Positions 1 to 8,058 of a stretch of 52,500 nucleotides of DNA are shown one piece after another; position 1 is the stretch's first letter, and each line of letters starts with the position of its first letter. The position numbers and the translations under genes are program-made. Origin of the DNA: Chitinilyticum litopenaei DSM 21440 (GTDB lineage Bacteria > Pseudomonadota > Gammaproteobacteria > Burkholderiales > Chitinibacteraceae). Below the pieces are notes generated by a model. It had not been told where the DNA came from. It saw only the letters and a list, made by a program, of their open reading frames with translations, and did no database searches. Where the stretch lies: contig NZ_ATZJ01000028.1 of the NCBI RefSeq assembly GCF_000428145.1, positions 1-52,500 on the forward strand, read 5' to 3'.

Positions 1-182
1 GCCCAGTGATGCGCGCCCCCGCAGGCTTCCATGCCGACCTGGCAGGGCGGGAGTTTTTTGAAGAAATCGAGGACTTGCTCCCGGCGCAATTTCCGGGTGC
101 AGACGACCTGTTCGTTGGCGTTGACGCCATGAACCTGGAAGACGTTTTTGGCAAGGTCAATGCCGATGCGGATAATGGTCAT
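1..182 (-). CDS. IS110-family transposase, N-terminal part (runs off the window)
   Basis: The first 60 residues of an IS110-family DEDD transposase are visible; the rest lies beyond the left edge. The protein opens MTIIRIGIDLAKNVFQVHG and reaches VGMEACGGAHHW. These are the RuvC-like beta strand with the first catalytic Asp (D9 in GIDLAK) and the second acidic residue (E52 in MEACGG) typical of the family. A GAGGAG ribosome site sits six bases before the ATG. IS110 enzymes cut and paste through a Holliday-junction-like step, guided in some members by a structured RNA from the element's noncoding end. Whether the element is intact cannot be judged here. Family assignment is confident. Confidence 0.9.
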   Translation of the reverse strand, partial: MTIIRIGIDLAKNVFQVHGVNANEQVVCTRKLRREQVLDFFKKLPPCQVGMEACGGAHHW

Positions 183-272
183 GATGGGCTCCTCGTTCCG
201 TTTGGACTGGTTGGTGACACGTCCCAGTCTGGCACTTGATGCCGTTTCAGGAGGGAGGAGTCCATCCCATTG
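1..272. mobile_element. IS110-family element, 5' end with noncoding leader
   Basis: The transposase start plus about 90 bp of noncoding leader (183 to about 272) form one end of an IS110-type element. The outer boundary is inferred: from about 271 the sequence becomes a REP-like half palindrome also found elsewhere in the window. IS110/IS1111 elements lack classic terminal repeats and often insert into REP palindromes, so the exact end needs the other junction. The leader is the place to look for a bridge RNA, but I cannot fold it here. Confidence 0.55.
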
Positions 273-291
273 GCTTTCGCCGGAATGACGA
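271..291. repeat. REP-like half palindrome at the IS110 boundary
   Basis: The stretch reads TTTCGCCGGAATGACG, matching one arm of the widespread CGTCATTCCGGCGAAA intergenic repeat. The partner arm is missing, as expected if the IS inserted into the palindrome. Related full palindromes lie at 1659-1711 and 5367-5448. Confidence 0.5.
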
Positions 292-358
292 ATTGTCCAT
301 TGCTATGGTAGCTACCTAATCAGGTGGCGCCTTGCCGCGCCCCCGCGCTTCACCCGCT

Positions 359-1570
359 TCAGAACAGCATGCCGGCCAGTTTGCGCAACAATTCCTCGGC
401 CGACATCATGGTCAGCAGCAGCGGAATCAGCGGGGCCACGGTGGCGGCGGCCAGAAAGAGGATGGCGTCGCGACTGACCGGCACCGTGCGCATGCCGCGC
501 ACCACGTCATAACTGCTGCCTAGATCAACCAGCGACGACATGTCCTGATTGCCGATTTTTTCGGCATCGTCCGGCAGGCCGCCGCGCAGCCATTTGTCGT
601 CAAATTCGCGGTTGTGGCGCATCACCAGCACGCCGTACTCGCGATTGCCGTCGCGCTTGGCCTGCGCCAGCTGCGGGGTGAAGAACAGCAGTGGCCCAAG
701 CACCAGCAGCTCCATGAACACCACCATCAGCAGGATTTCCAGTTTGAAATCCAGCAAGGCCGCGCCGCCGTAGAAAATGCGGTTGGCCAGCATCGCCGCC
801 AGCATGGCGCCGTGCGCGACGGCAAGCGGCGTGAAGGCATAAAAGGTGCCGGAAATAAAACCCAGCCCGCCCAGCCGATCGGCGTGCGTGGGCAGCAGGC
901 GCAGCGGCAGCCTCGCAATCCGCCACAGCAGTCGCGCCCAGATGAACATGCGGAAGTACCAGCGCAGCAACAGGAACTGGAAGATGGGCAGACTGACCAG
1001 CACATACCACCAGCCGGCGGCGGTGAACTGCATGCCGTCCGCCCCCGGGCGCGCATACCAGGTGCTGGTGTCGAGCACGACAAAGGTGTGCCAGATGAAC
1101 AGCCCGACCGCGTACACGATGGCGATCAGCAGCAGCTCGGCGCGCGGCGAATTGCGCAAGGGCATGGCGGCGTCGATGGCAGCCTGAAAGCGCGGCAGAT
1201 CGGTGTCGGCAATCAGGCCGCGATCAAGAAACTGCTGCATGACGCGGCGCAGGCGCAGGTGCACAAGCAGCTCGGCGGCCACCAGCACCGGTATCGCCAG
1301 CAGAAAGCGCACATGCACCTCGGCATCGAGCAGGAAGGGAACGGCGATGGCCCCGCCCAGCGCATCACCGCTGATGGCACTGATCAGCACCAGCGGCAGC
1401 CAGGCCAGCAGGGCAATCACCACGATGCGCCGCTTCAGCAGCCCCTCGGCGTCGTCCGAGAGTCGCGAACGCAACCAGAGCTGGAACAGCGGCCCGCCCA
1501 GCACCAGCGAGAAATCCGGGGTGGCCACCTTGGCCTGAATGCCATGCGGCGAGAGTGGCGAATGATCCAT
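359..1570 (-). CDS. Conserved multi-spanning membrane protein of unknown function
   Basis: A 403-residue integral membrane protein with about eight hydrophobic segments, for example IVVIALLAWLPLVLISAI, FLLAIPVLVAAELLVHL, LLLIAIVYAVGLFIW and ILFLAAATVAPLIPLLL. A polar stretch between the last two segments includes HNREFDDKWLRGG, and there is an HADRLGGLGF motif in the centre. I do not recognise a named family or catalytic motif. The ATG at 1570 is preferred because TTGAGGAG lies just upstream; an ATG ten codons earlier has no ribosome site. The gene is single and lies close to the IS110 end on its 3' side. Function is not assigned. Confidence 0.75.
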   Translation of the reverse strand: MDHSPLSPHGIQAKVATPDFSLVLGGPLFQLWLRSRLSDDAEGLLKRRIVVIALLAWLPLVLISAISGDALGGAIAVPFLLDAEVHVRFLLAIPVLVAAELLVHLRLRRVMQQFLDRGLIADTDLPRFQAAIDAAMPLRNSPRAELLLIAIVYAVGLFIWHTFVVLDTSTWYARPGADGMQFTAAGWWYVLVSLPIFQFLLLRWYFRMFIWARLLWRIARLPLRLLPTHADRLGGLGFISGTFYAFTPLAVAHGAMLAAMLANRIFYGGAALLDFKLEILLMVVFMELLVLGPLLFFTPQLAQAKRDGNREYGVLVMRHNREFDDKWLRGGLPDDAEKIGNQDMSSLVDLGSSYDVVRGMRTVPVSRDAILFLAAATVAPLIPLLLTMMSAEELLRKLAGMLF

Positions 1571-1658
1571 GGCATGCTCCTCAAGAACCGCTTTCAGCAT
1601 AGCCCTGACCGGAGCTGGCCCGCCATTCCTTAGACAGCGCCTTCCGCAAAACCCGGTT

Positions 1659-1711
1659 TGTCATTCCGGTGAAATCTGGCCGCGGAATTCCCGCGGGACG
1701 CCGGCATGACA
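1659..1711. repeat. Imperfect palindromic repeat (TGTCATTCCGG / CCGGCATGACA arms)
   Basis: Two 11-bp arms (1659-1669 and 1701-1711) match at 10 of 11 positions and enclose a GC-rich near-palindrome around GGAATTCC. It belongs to the same broad class as the element at 5367-5448. It lies in the gap between two minus-strand genes; the gap 1571-1757 holds nothing else evident. Confidence 0.6.
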
Positions 1712-1757
1712 AGTTGCCGGGCAGGCTGCCGAATCAGGCCGCTGGGCCGGACGTGGC

Positions 1758-2660
1758 TCAGCCCAGCACGATGCGGTTGCGTCCCTGGCGCTTGGCCTCG
1801 TACAGCGCGGCATCGGCGCGCTTGAGGACTTGCTGGGCATCGGTATCCGTGGCCAGCAGCTCGCCAAGCCCGCCGCTGATGGTCGGGCTGCAGGGCTGGC
1901 CGTCAAGCAGCCGCAGCTCGTCCGCCACCCGCTGGCGCAGCCGTTCGACCAGCGGTGCGGCCTGCGCCGCGCCGGTATGCGGCAGCAGGATCACGAATTC
2001 GTCGCCGCCAAAACGCACCGAGACATCGGTGTGGCGCAGCTCGTTGCGGCAAATGTCGGCAATCGCGATCAGCACGCGGTCGCCCACGTCATGACCCAGC
2101 TCGTCGTTGATGCTCTTGAAGTGATCCACATCGAACAGCAGCACCGACAGCGGCGTCTGATAGCGCAGGAAGACTTCCAGATACTCGCGCAGCACATCGG
2201 CCATGTGGCGGCGGTTGGGCAGCCCGGTCAGCGGGTCGGTGCTGCTTTGCCAGCGCAGCTGCAATTCCAGCTCGTGGCGGGTAGTGATGTTGCTGGCCAC
2301 CCAGAGCACGGCGGCTTCGCCATTCACCGGAAAATCCAGCGCCTGCACGCGTCCTTCGAACCAGATTTCGCGCGCGGGGCCTTCGTCGGGCAGGCCCAGC
2401 ACATCCCGCCCGGACAGGCCGTACTCGACCACATGCAGGCCGGGCTGGGCCAGCGCCTGCTCGATCACGCCGAGAAACCAGGCGGTTTTCTCCGCGCTGA
2501 GCACCTCGTCCATGCGCTTGCCGATCAGATCGCTGCCATCGTGGTAATAACGGGTGTCGATGCCGCCGAACACGCCGGCATAGAGCCCGCTGCGGGTCAG
2601 GATGAACACCGGATCCGGCAGGGTCTTGAGAATGGACTGGATGTGGCTGAAATCCAGCAT
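1758..2660 (-). CDS. Diguanylate cyclase, PAS-GGDEF
   Basis: Makes cyclic di-GMP from two GTP. The 300-residue protein has an N-terminal PAS-like sensor (about residues 1-115, starting LDFSHIQSILKTLPDPVFIL) followed by a GGDEF domain. DPLTGLPNRR opens the catalytic domain, FDVDHFKSINDELGH holds the metal and base contacts, and RFGGDEF at about residue 215 is an intact active loop. No membrane segment is present, so it is probably cytosolic. The start is uncertain: ATG 2660 (used here) places the PAS domain at the N terminus, while ATG 2693 and TTG 2702 are in frame. The signal sensed is unknown. Confidence 0.88.
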   Translation of the reverse strand: MLDFSHIQSILKTLPDPVFILTRSGLYAGVFGGIDTRYYHDGSDLIGKRMDEVLSAEKTAWFLGVIEQALAQPGLHVVEYGLSGRDVLGLPDEGPAREIWFEGRVQALDFPVNGEAAVLWVASNITTRHELELQLRWQSSTDPLTGLPNRRHMADVLREYLEVFLRYQTPLSVLLFDVDHFKSINDELGHDVGDRVLIAIADICRNELRHTDVSVRFGGDEFVILLPHTGAAQAAPLVERLRQRVADELRLLDGQPCSPTISGGLGELLATDTDAQQVLKRADAALYEAKRQGRNRIVLG

Positions 2661-2810
2661 GGCGCGTGCGTCTCCCGTTTGACACACCAGCATAGCCTTC
2701 AAAGCGGATTTGCACCCGCAAGCATGCCGGGGCGCGTCATGCGCTTCGTTACACGATTAGTTCCCATTTTCTGCAAAAAAACGCGGATTTTTGCTGAACG
2801 CGCGGGAAAA

Positions 2811-2839
2811 TTGACACCTTCGATCCCCCTTTGTACGAT
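2811..2839 (+). promoter_or_regulatory. Sigma-70-type promoter upstream of the CNNM/CorC gene
   Basis: TTGACA at 2811-2816 and TACGAT at 2834-2839 are separated by 17 bp, a near-consensus vegetative promoter pointing towards the gene at 3003. It implies a leader of about 155 nt, long enough for regulation. Nothing else coding is evident between 2661 and 3002. Confidence 0.6.
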
Positions 2840-3002
2840 CAGCCTGTTTTCATCAGCAAAGGACTCCGGGCCATCTCGGCAGCTAATATGGGCAGTTACA
2901 GCCGCATTTTCACCTCCGCTTTCCCCCCTGCTTCATCTCCTCCCTCGTCTGACTGCCGTCAGCCACCAGCAGCACCCCGCCAACCGGCCGGAGGGTGCTG
3001 AA

Positions 3003-4292
3003 ATGGAAATCCTGTTACTGATCGGCCTCGTCGTGCTCAATGGCGTGTTCGCCATGTCCGAAATTGCCCTGGTCACCGCCCGCAAGGCCCGGCTGCAGAA
3101 GCTGGCTGCCGAAGGCGATCATGCCGCCGGCGTTGCCCTCAAGCTGGGCGAAGACCCGACCCGCTTCCTGTCCACCATCCAGATCGGCATCACCTCCATC
3201 GGCGTGCTCAACGGTATCGTCGGTGAATCGGTGCTGGCCGGCCCGCTGGCGCTGTGGCTGCAAACGCTGGGCGTACCGGCGGCCAGCGCCAGTCTGGGCG
3301 CCACCGCGGCGGTGGTCATCGTGATTACCTATGTGTCCATCGTCGTCGGCGAGCTGGTACCGAAACGCCTGGGCCAGATGAATCCCGAGCCGATCGCCCG
3401 CCTGGTGGCGCGGCCGATGAATGGCCTGGCCATCCTCACCCGCCCCTTCGTGCTGCTGCTGACCGCCTCCACGCACGCCCTGCTGGGCCTGCTGGGCGCG
3501 AAGCAAAGCCAGCAGAATGGCGTAACCGAAGAAGAAATCCACGCCATGCTGGAAGAAGGCTCGGAAGCCGGCGTCATCGAGCAGCACCAGCACGAAATGG
3601 TGCGCAATGTGTTCCGCCTGGACGACCGCCAGCTCGGCTCGCTGATGATTCCGCGCTCGGATGTCATCTATCTGGACATCCGCAAGCCGCCGGAAGAAAA
3701 CCTGCAATGCCTTATCGAGGCCGAGCATTCGCGCTTTCCGGTCTGCGATGGCGGCCTGGACAATCTGCTGGGCGTGATCAGCGCCAAGCAGGCGCTGGCC
3801 GGCGTGGCGCGCGGCGAGGCGCCTGATTACGTCAGCAAGCTTGATCCGTGCGTGTATGTGCCCGAAACGCTGACCGGCATGGAACTCCTTGAGCATTTCC
3901 GGGCCAATAGCATGCATCTGGCCTTTGTGATTGACGAGTATGGCGAGGTGGAAGGCATCGTGACGCTGCAGGACGTGCTGGAAGCGGTCACCGGCGAATT
4001 CACGCCGCGCAACGCCGAAGACGCCTGGTCGGTGCAGCGCGCCGACGGTTCCTGGCTGCTCGATGGCGCCATCCCCATACCGGAAATGAAGGACCGGCTG
4101 GCGCTGAAGACCGTGCCCGAAGAAGACAAGGGGCGCTACCACACACTCAGCGGCATGATCATGCTGTTGCTGGGACGGGTGCCCAACACCGGCGATCATG
4201 TCGACTGGGAGGGCTGGCGCCTGGAAGTCGTCGACATGGACGCCAAGCGCATCGACAAGATCCTTGCCGCGCGGCTGGACGAACACCCCTGA
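3003..4292 (+). CDS. CNNM/CorC (HlyC) family membrane transporter or sensor
   Basis: A 429-residue member of the hemolysin-C/CorC family (DUF21-CBS-CBS-CorC_HlyC). The DUF21 membrane domain begins MEILLLIGLVVLNGVFAMSE and fills about residues 1-195. The linker with EEEIHAMLEEGSEAGVIE leads into two CBS domains (about 205-330, including FVIDEYGEVEGIVTLQDVLE). The C-terminal CorC domain contains DGAIPIPEMKDRL. Relatives move or sense Mg2+/Co2+ or other divalent cations. The often-used haemolysin label is historical. GGAGGG lies eight bases before the ATG. A promoter is seen at 2811. The longer reading frame upstream is noncoding. Confidence 0.9.
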   Translation: MEILLLIGLVVLNGVFAMSEIALVTARKARLQKLAAEGDHAAGVALKLGEDPTRFLSTIQIGITSIGVLNGIVGESVLAGPLALWLQTLGVPAASASLGATAAVVIVITYVSIVVGELVPKRLGQMNPEPIARLVARPMNGLAILTRPFVLLLTASTHALLGLLGAKQSQQNGVTEEEIHAMLEEGSEAGVIEQHQHEMVRNVFRLDDRQLGSLMIPRSDVIYLDIRKPPEENLQCLIEAEHSRFPVCDGGLDNLLGVISAKQALAGVARGEAPDYVSKLDPCVYVPETLTGMELLEHFRANSMHLAFVIDEYGEVEGIVTLQDVLEAVTGEFTPRNAEDAWSVQRADGSWLLDGAIPIPEMKDRLALKTVPEEDKGRYHTLSGMIMLLLGRVPNTGDHVDWEGWRLEVVDMDAKRIDKILAARLDEHP

Positions 4293-4342
4293 AGCGACCG
4301 CCTTGCCGATTTGCCTTGTTTACCCTGAAAGGATGGATTGCC

Positions 4343-5215
4343 ATGAAACGCGTTCTCTTGTTCCTCTGTACCAATCTGGCCGTCATGCTGGTGCTCAGCG
4401 TGGTTGCCAGCCTGCTGGGCGTGAACCGCTTCCTGACCGCCAACGGCCTCAATCTGGGCATGCTGCTGGTCTTTGCCGCGCTGATGGGCTTTGGCGGTTC
4501 CTTCATTTCGCTGCTGATGTCCAAGACCATCGCCAAATGGTCGACCGGCGCTCAGGTGATCGAACAGCCGCGCAACCAGCATGAAGCCTGGCTGCTGGAG
4601 ACGGTGCGCAAGCTCGCCACCCGCGCCAACTTGCCCATGCCGGAAGTGGCCATCTACGAGGGCGAGCCCAATGCCTTCGCCACCGGCGCGAGCAAGAGCA
4701 ATTCGCTGGTTGCCGTGTCCACCGGCCTGCTGCACAGCATGACGCAGGAAGAAGTCGAGGCGGTGCTGGCGCACGAAGTGGCGCACATCGCCAATGGCGA
4801 CATGGTGACGCTGACCCTGATCCAGGGTGTGGTGAATACCTTTGTCTTCTTCTTTGCCCGCGTGGTCGGCTATCTGGTGGACAGCTTCCTGCGCCGCAAC
4901 GACGAGGAAAGCAGTGGCCCCGGCATCGGCTACATGATCACGGTCATTGTCTGCGAGATCGTGTTCGGCATTCTGGCCAGCATCATCGTCATGTACTTCT
5001 CGCGCCAGCGGGAATACCGCGCCGATGCCGGCGCCGCCCAGCTGCTGGGCTCGCCGCGCCCCATGGTGGCCGCCCTGCGCCGTCTGGGCGGCGCGCATCC
5101 GGCCGCACTGCCGCAGAACATGGCGGCGTCCGGCATCGCCGGCGGCGGCGCCTGGACGGAACTTTTCGCCACTCACCCGAGCCTGGAATCGCGCATCGCT
5201 GCACTGGGCGGCTGA
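4343..5215 (+). CDS. htpX: Membrane-bound zinc metalloprotease HtpX
   Basis: Inner-membrane M48 peptidase that degrades damaged membrane proteins, acting beside FtsH. The 290-residue protein has two N-terminal membrane helices, then the zinc site HEVAH (H144, E145, H148) in VLAHEVAHIANGD. Two more helices surround the catalytic region, and FSRQREYRADAGAAQLL carries the third zinc ligand (Glu). Length matches the family. The start MKRVLLFLCTN is preferred over a frame-open ATG nine codons upstream because AAAGGAT precedes it. It follows the CNNM gene by 50 bp and may be cotranscribed. A strong hairpin terminator at 5301 ends the unit. Confidence 0.96.
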   Translation: MKRVLLFLCTNLAVMLVLSVVASLLGVNRFLTANGLNLGMLLVFAALMGFGGSFISLLMSKTIAKWSTGAQVIEQPRNQHEAWLLETVRKLATRANLPMPEVAIYEGEPNAFATGASKSNSLVAVSTGLLHSMTQEEVEAVLAHEVAHIANGDMVTLTLIQGVVNTFVFFFARVVGYLVDSFLRRNDEESSGPGIGYMITVIVCEIVFGILASIIVMYFSRQREYRADAGAAQLLGSPRPMVAALRRLGGAHPAALPQNMAASGIAGGGAWTELFATHPSLESRIAALGG

Positions 5216-5228
5216 GACCAATAATTCA

Positions 5229-5275
5229 GGTATCTCACGGAAGCCCTTTCCTGCCAAGGGCTACAGGCAGATACC
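5229..5275. repeat. 47-bp palindromic element, copy 1
   Basis: GGTAT-N8-AGCC-N13-GGCT-N8-ATACC, all four boxes perfect. It begins 14 bp after the htpX stop codon. The AGCCCTT/AAGGGCT core can pair as a hairpin. One of eleven copies of a dispersed family in this window. Confidence 0.8.
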
Positions 5276-5300
5276 CTTATAGAACTTTCTGCTTCCTTAT

Positions 5301-5327
5301 AAAACCGGCCTGTATCAGGCCGGTTTT
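5301..5327 (+). terminator. Rho-independent terminator after htpX
   Basis: A perfect 12-bp stem (AAAACCGGCCTG / CAGGCCGGTTTT) with a three-base loop TAT ends in a T-rich run (TTTTGTTTTAT). The A-rich left flank makes it potentially bidirectional, so it may also serve the convergent TetR gene. Confidence 0.85.
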
Positions 5328-5366
5328 GTTTTATCTGCTTATGTCTCTCCTTCAGAAACCTTTATT

Positions 5367-5448
5367 CGTCATGCCCGCGAAGGCGGGCATCCAGAGCAAC
5401 GCTTGATTTCACACCCTCATCTGGATTCCCGCGTACGCGGGAATGACG
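5367..5448. repeat. dRS3-like inverted repeat, 29-bp arms
   Basis: Arms at 5367-5395 and 5420-5448 are imperfect reverse complements of each other. Each is itself a palindrome: CATGCCCGCG...GCGGGCAT on the left and ATTCCCGCG-TA-CGCGGGAAT on the right (5425-5444). The right arm fits the neisserial dRS3 pattern ATTCCC-N8-GGGAAT. It fills the gap between the htpX terminator and the TetR gene. Confidence 0.7.
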
Positions 5449-5538
5449 ATTCTGCAGCAGAGACATAATCAGCTTGTTTTATCTGCCCCTGGCAGTTCCG
5501 ACAAGACTTGCCGGCAAGGCCGCTTGCGGTCCGGCAGT

Positions 5539-6090
5539 TCAGGGGGCGGCCAGCAGGCGCTCGGGCAACTCGGCCAGCAGGGTCTCGTAGCGCTGCCAGT
5601 CATCCAGACAGCGGCACAGCAGCCGCGTGCCTTCCAGCAGGGCAATGCAGTCGGCCGCCCGCTCGCTGGCCAGCCCGGCGGGGAGGCCGGCATCTTCGAT
5701 CACGCCCTGCAGCGCATTCAGCCAGTCCTGCACGGCGATGCCCATTTCACCGCGAAACAGCGCACAGGCCTCGCCCATGCTGTACACATCCAGCGTGCTG
5801 GCCTGACTTTTTTCCGCCTCATCCAGCTGCAGGCAGCGGGCAAAGGCCGCGACCCGTTCGGCCGGCACACCCGGCGCGCGCAGCACGGCCAGCGCGGCGT
5901 GAAACCACTCCCCTTCGGCCTGCAGCACCGCAATCGCCATATCGGTCTTGCCGCCGGGAAAATGGTGGTAAAGGCTGCCCTTGCCCAGGCCGGTGGCGTC
6001 GGCAATGCGGCTGAGCGTGGCGCCATCGTAGCCATAGGTATGAAACACGCGGCGCAGTTCATTGATCAGCACGGGGCGTTGCTTGCTCAC
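5539..6090 (-). CDS. TetR/AcrR-family transcriptional repressor
   Basis: A 183-residue repressor with an N-terminal TetR helix-turn-helix (about residues 10-55: VFHTYGYDGATLSRIADATGLGKGSLYHHF) and an all-helical C-terminal ligand domain. The GTG at 6090 is chosen because AAGGAG lies six bases upstream; the longer ATG reading frame has no such site. It is divergent from the secreted NTF2-like gene at 6301. A palindrome of TetR-operator type sits between them at 6242-6257, so it probably represses that gene and itself. The ligand is unknown. Confidence 0.9.
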   Translation of the reverse strand: MSKQRPVLINELRRVFHTYGYDGATLSRIADATGLGKGSLYHHFPGGKTDMAIAVLQAEGEWFHAALAVLRAPGVPAERVAAFARCLQLDEAEKSQASTLDVYSMGEACALFRGEMGIAVQDWLNALQGVIEDAGLPAGLASERAADCIALLEGTRLLCRCLDDWQRYETLLAELPERLLAAP

Positions 6091-6210
6091 GACATTCTCC
6101 TTGCCGATGCACAGTCGCACGGCGGGCGGCCGCCGCCGCCAGGTGCATGGCCCGGTAACGGGCCAATCGGATTCTCATGGGCGGCCAGTTTACCGGATTG
6201 CCCGCATGGC

Positions 6211-6257
6211 TTGACAAGAACGCCTGGCCTCACGGATAGTTTACCTAACGATCGGTA
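6211..6257 (+). promoter_or_regulatory. Promoter with TetR-type operator between divergent genes
   Basis: TTGACA (6211-6216) and GATAGT (6235-6240) are 18 bp apart and point to the NTF2-like gene. Just downstream, TACCTAACGATCGGTA (6242-6257) is an imperfect palindrome (12 of 16 symmetric positions) resembling TetR/AcrR operators. A repressor bound there would cover the start of transcription. Confidence 0.5.
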
Positions 6258-6300
6258 CAATTTGGTCGTCCTCTCATCCGTCCCTCACTGGAGACTTGCC

Positions 6301-6735
6301 ATGCGCCTCACGTCCTTCGTCCTGCCCTTCCTGTTCACCCTGGGGATGTTGCCCGCCCTGCCCGCGCAGGCCGAAATCAGCCGCAGCGACGCCATTGCCG
6401 CCTACCTGCAGGCCTGGGCGGAAAAGTCACCGGCCAAACGCCAGCAGCTGCTGGAAAAAGCGGTGACCGAGCAGGTGCAATTCCACGATGCGTTCTCCAC
6501 TACCCGCTCGCGCAAGGAAATGGATGCGATGATCGTCAGCACGCAGGCGCAATTCCCGGGCTTGCGCGGCGAAATGGTCGGCCGCCTGCGCGAGGCCGGC
6601 AATGCGGCTCTGTTTGAGTGGAAGCTCTACGGCGCCGAGGGCCAGACGCTGTTCTTCGGCGTCGACGCCGTGAGTTTTGCCGACGACGGCCGCCTGCAGC
6701 GCATCGAAGGCTTTATCGATACGCGCCTGCAGTAA
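6301..6735 (+). CDS. Secreted NTF2/SnoaL-like small protein
   Basis: A 144-residue protein with a clear signal peptide: MRLTSFVLPFLFTLGMLPALPAQA is cleaved before EISRSD. The mature part has the SnoaL/NTF2-like cone fold pattern: an N-terminal helix (DAIAAYLQAWAEKS), then QVQFHDAFSTTRSRKEMDAMI, then alternating strands (ALFEWKLYGAEGQTLFFGVDAVSF, LQRIEGFID). Members bind small hydrophobic molecules or act as isomerases; no catalytic residue can be assigned. GGAGA precedes the ATG. Its divergent TetR partner suggests induction by a compound it may bind. Confidence 0.8.
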   Translation: MRLTSFVLPFLFTLGMLPALPAQAEISRSDAIAAYLQAWAEKSPAKRQQLLEKAVTEQVQFHDAFSTTRSRKEMDAMIVSTQAQFPGLRGEMVGRLREAGNAALFEWKLYGAEGQTLFFGVDAVSFADDGRLQRIEGFIDTRLQ

Positions 6736-6820
6736 TTCCCGCGGCGCGGCCGCATGCCATGCGGGGCACGGCGCCGTGCTCCGTGTCAGTTCTGCCGCAC
6801 CCGGCAGCATTGACAAGGCA

Positions 6821-6867
6821 GGTATAGGCTTGAAGCCTTTATTCAAAAAAGGCTGCAGGCACATACC
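6821..6867. repeat. 47-bp palindromic element, copy 2
   Basis: All four boxes perfect (GGTAT, AGCC, GGCT, ATACC) with exact N8/N13/N8 spacing; the centre is AT-rich. It lies between the convergent 3' ends of the NTF2-like gene and the gene at 6918. Confidence 0.8.
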
Positions 6868-6917
6868 AAAAAATCATCCGGACAGATGCACACCGGGCGC
6901 CACCCTTGCTGCCGCGC

Positions 6918-7292
6918 TCAGCAGCGAAACACCTCGGTCAGCAGCCCCTCGTCCGGCATCTGCGTCTGCAAGCGGGTCGCCTGAATGCGCAGCTCGGCGC
7001 CGTTGGCGAACTGCAGCTCCAGCACGAGTTCGCCCACCAGTTGCGCCGGCAGAAGCAGCCCGGAATGGCGCGCGCCATTCACACGCAAGAGGCCGGCGCT
7101 GAGCCGCCCCAGGCAATCGCCGGCCAGCCCTTGCCAGCTCGCGTCTTCACAGCGCAGCGCGACACCACGCAGATAGCCATCTTCCGCTCCGCCGACCTGC
7201 GCTGCGGCGAAGATCACGGTCAGGATATCGCCGGCCGCATCGATGCGGGCGACTTCCGAGTCATGCCATTCCAGCACCAGCCCCGACCGCAT
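6918..7292 (-). CDS. Small conserved-looking hypothetical protein coupled to the DUF2461 gene
   Basis: A 124-residue soluble protein (MRSGLVLEWHDSEVARIDAAG ... PDEGLLTEVFRC), mostly beta-strand by its alternating pattern, with Cys near the middle and at the C terminus. I do not recognise the family. Its ATG overlaps the stop of the upstream DUF2461 gene (TGATG), so translation is likely coupled. Codon use matches its neighbours, which supports a real gene. Function unknown. Confidence 0.65.
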   Translation of the reverse strand: MRSGLVLEWHDSEVARIDAAGDILTVIFAAAQVGGAEDGYLRGVALRCEDASWQGLAGDCLGRLSAGLLRVNGARHSGLLLPAQLVGELVLELQFANGAELRIQATRLQTQMPDEGLLTEVFRC

Positions 7293-7990
7293 CAGCGACC
7301 ACCCGGCATGGTGTCCGGCGCCAGCGCTGAGGCCTGGCGCAAAAAGTCGATCAGCGGGCGCAAGGCGGCAAACTGCCGGCCAATCTGTTGCGCGGCATCC
7401 GCCTGGCAGTAAAAGCCGGGCGGCAGCGGCCGGCTGGCGGTGAAGCTTTTCAGTTTCAGCAGGGCAATCCGCGGATGATCCTTCGCATAGCCCTTCGGTG
7501 CGGTCTTCAGCGCCTCGCCCGTGTCCAGGCCTCCAAAGGCGGCAAGAAAATCCGGTTCGGCAATGAGGCGCTGCAGGCGCTCGCCCTGCTCGGCCACCGT
7601 CTGGCGGATGGCGTGCAGCGCCGCGGGCGCAGGGCACCACCAGCCACCGCCGATGAAGCACTCGTTCGGCGCGATGTGCACGTAATAGCCGGGTTCGACA
7701 AACTTGCTGCCAAAGCGCGAAATGCCGATGCCGAAATTGCTCTTGTATGGCAGCTTGTTCTTGCTGAAGCGCACATCGCGATGCAGGCGCAGCACGCATT
7801 GCTTCGCCGGCAGCTCGGGCGGAATGCACGCATCGAAGGCCGTGATTTCGTCCAGCACCGCACCGGCAAAGCGCACGACGTCGGCTTTCGCCGCCTCGTA
7901 GCGTTCGCGCTGGCTGGCGAACCATTCCTTGTTGTTGTTGGCTGCGAGTTCGGCCAGGAAATCGATGCTGGAAGCTGCAAGCGCAGTCAT
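7292..7990 (-). CDS. DUF2461 family protein
   Basis: A 232-residue protein of the DUF2461 (TIGR02453) family. Typical segments are FLAELAANNNKEWFASQRERYEAAK near the N terminus, RLHRDVRFSKNKLPYKSNFG, the YYVHIAPNECFIGGGWWCP core and KGYAKDHPRIALLKLKSF. The family is widespread in bacteria and fungi but its biochemical role is not established. The start is taken at ATG 7990; a GTG three codons earlier is also open. It overlaps the next small gene by one base. Confidence 0.88.
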   Translation of the reverse strand: MTALAASSIDFLAELAANNNKEWFASQRERYEAAKADVVRFAGAVLDEITAFDACIPPELPAKQCVLRLHRDVRFSKNKLPYKSNFGIGISRFGSKFVEPGYYVHIAPNECFIGGGWWCPAPAALHAIRQTVAEQGERLQRLIAEPDFLAAFGGLDTGEALKTAPKGYAKDHPRIALLKLKSFTASRPLPPGFYCQADAAQQIGRQFAALRPLIDFLRQASALAPDTMPGGR

Positions 7991-8058
7991 GTTCGCCACC
8001 GGGGTCAGAAAATTGCCCCAAGCATACCGCGCCCGGCAACCGGGCGCACCGGCGGCGT

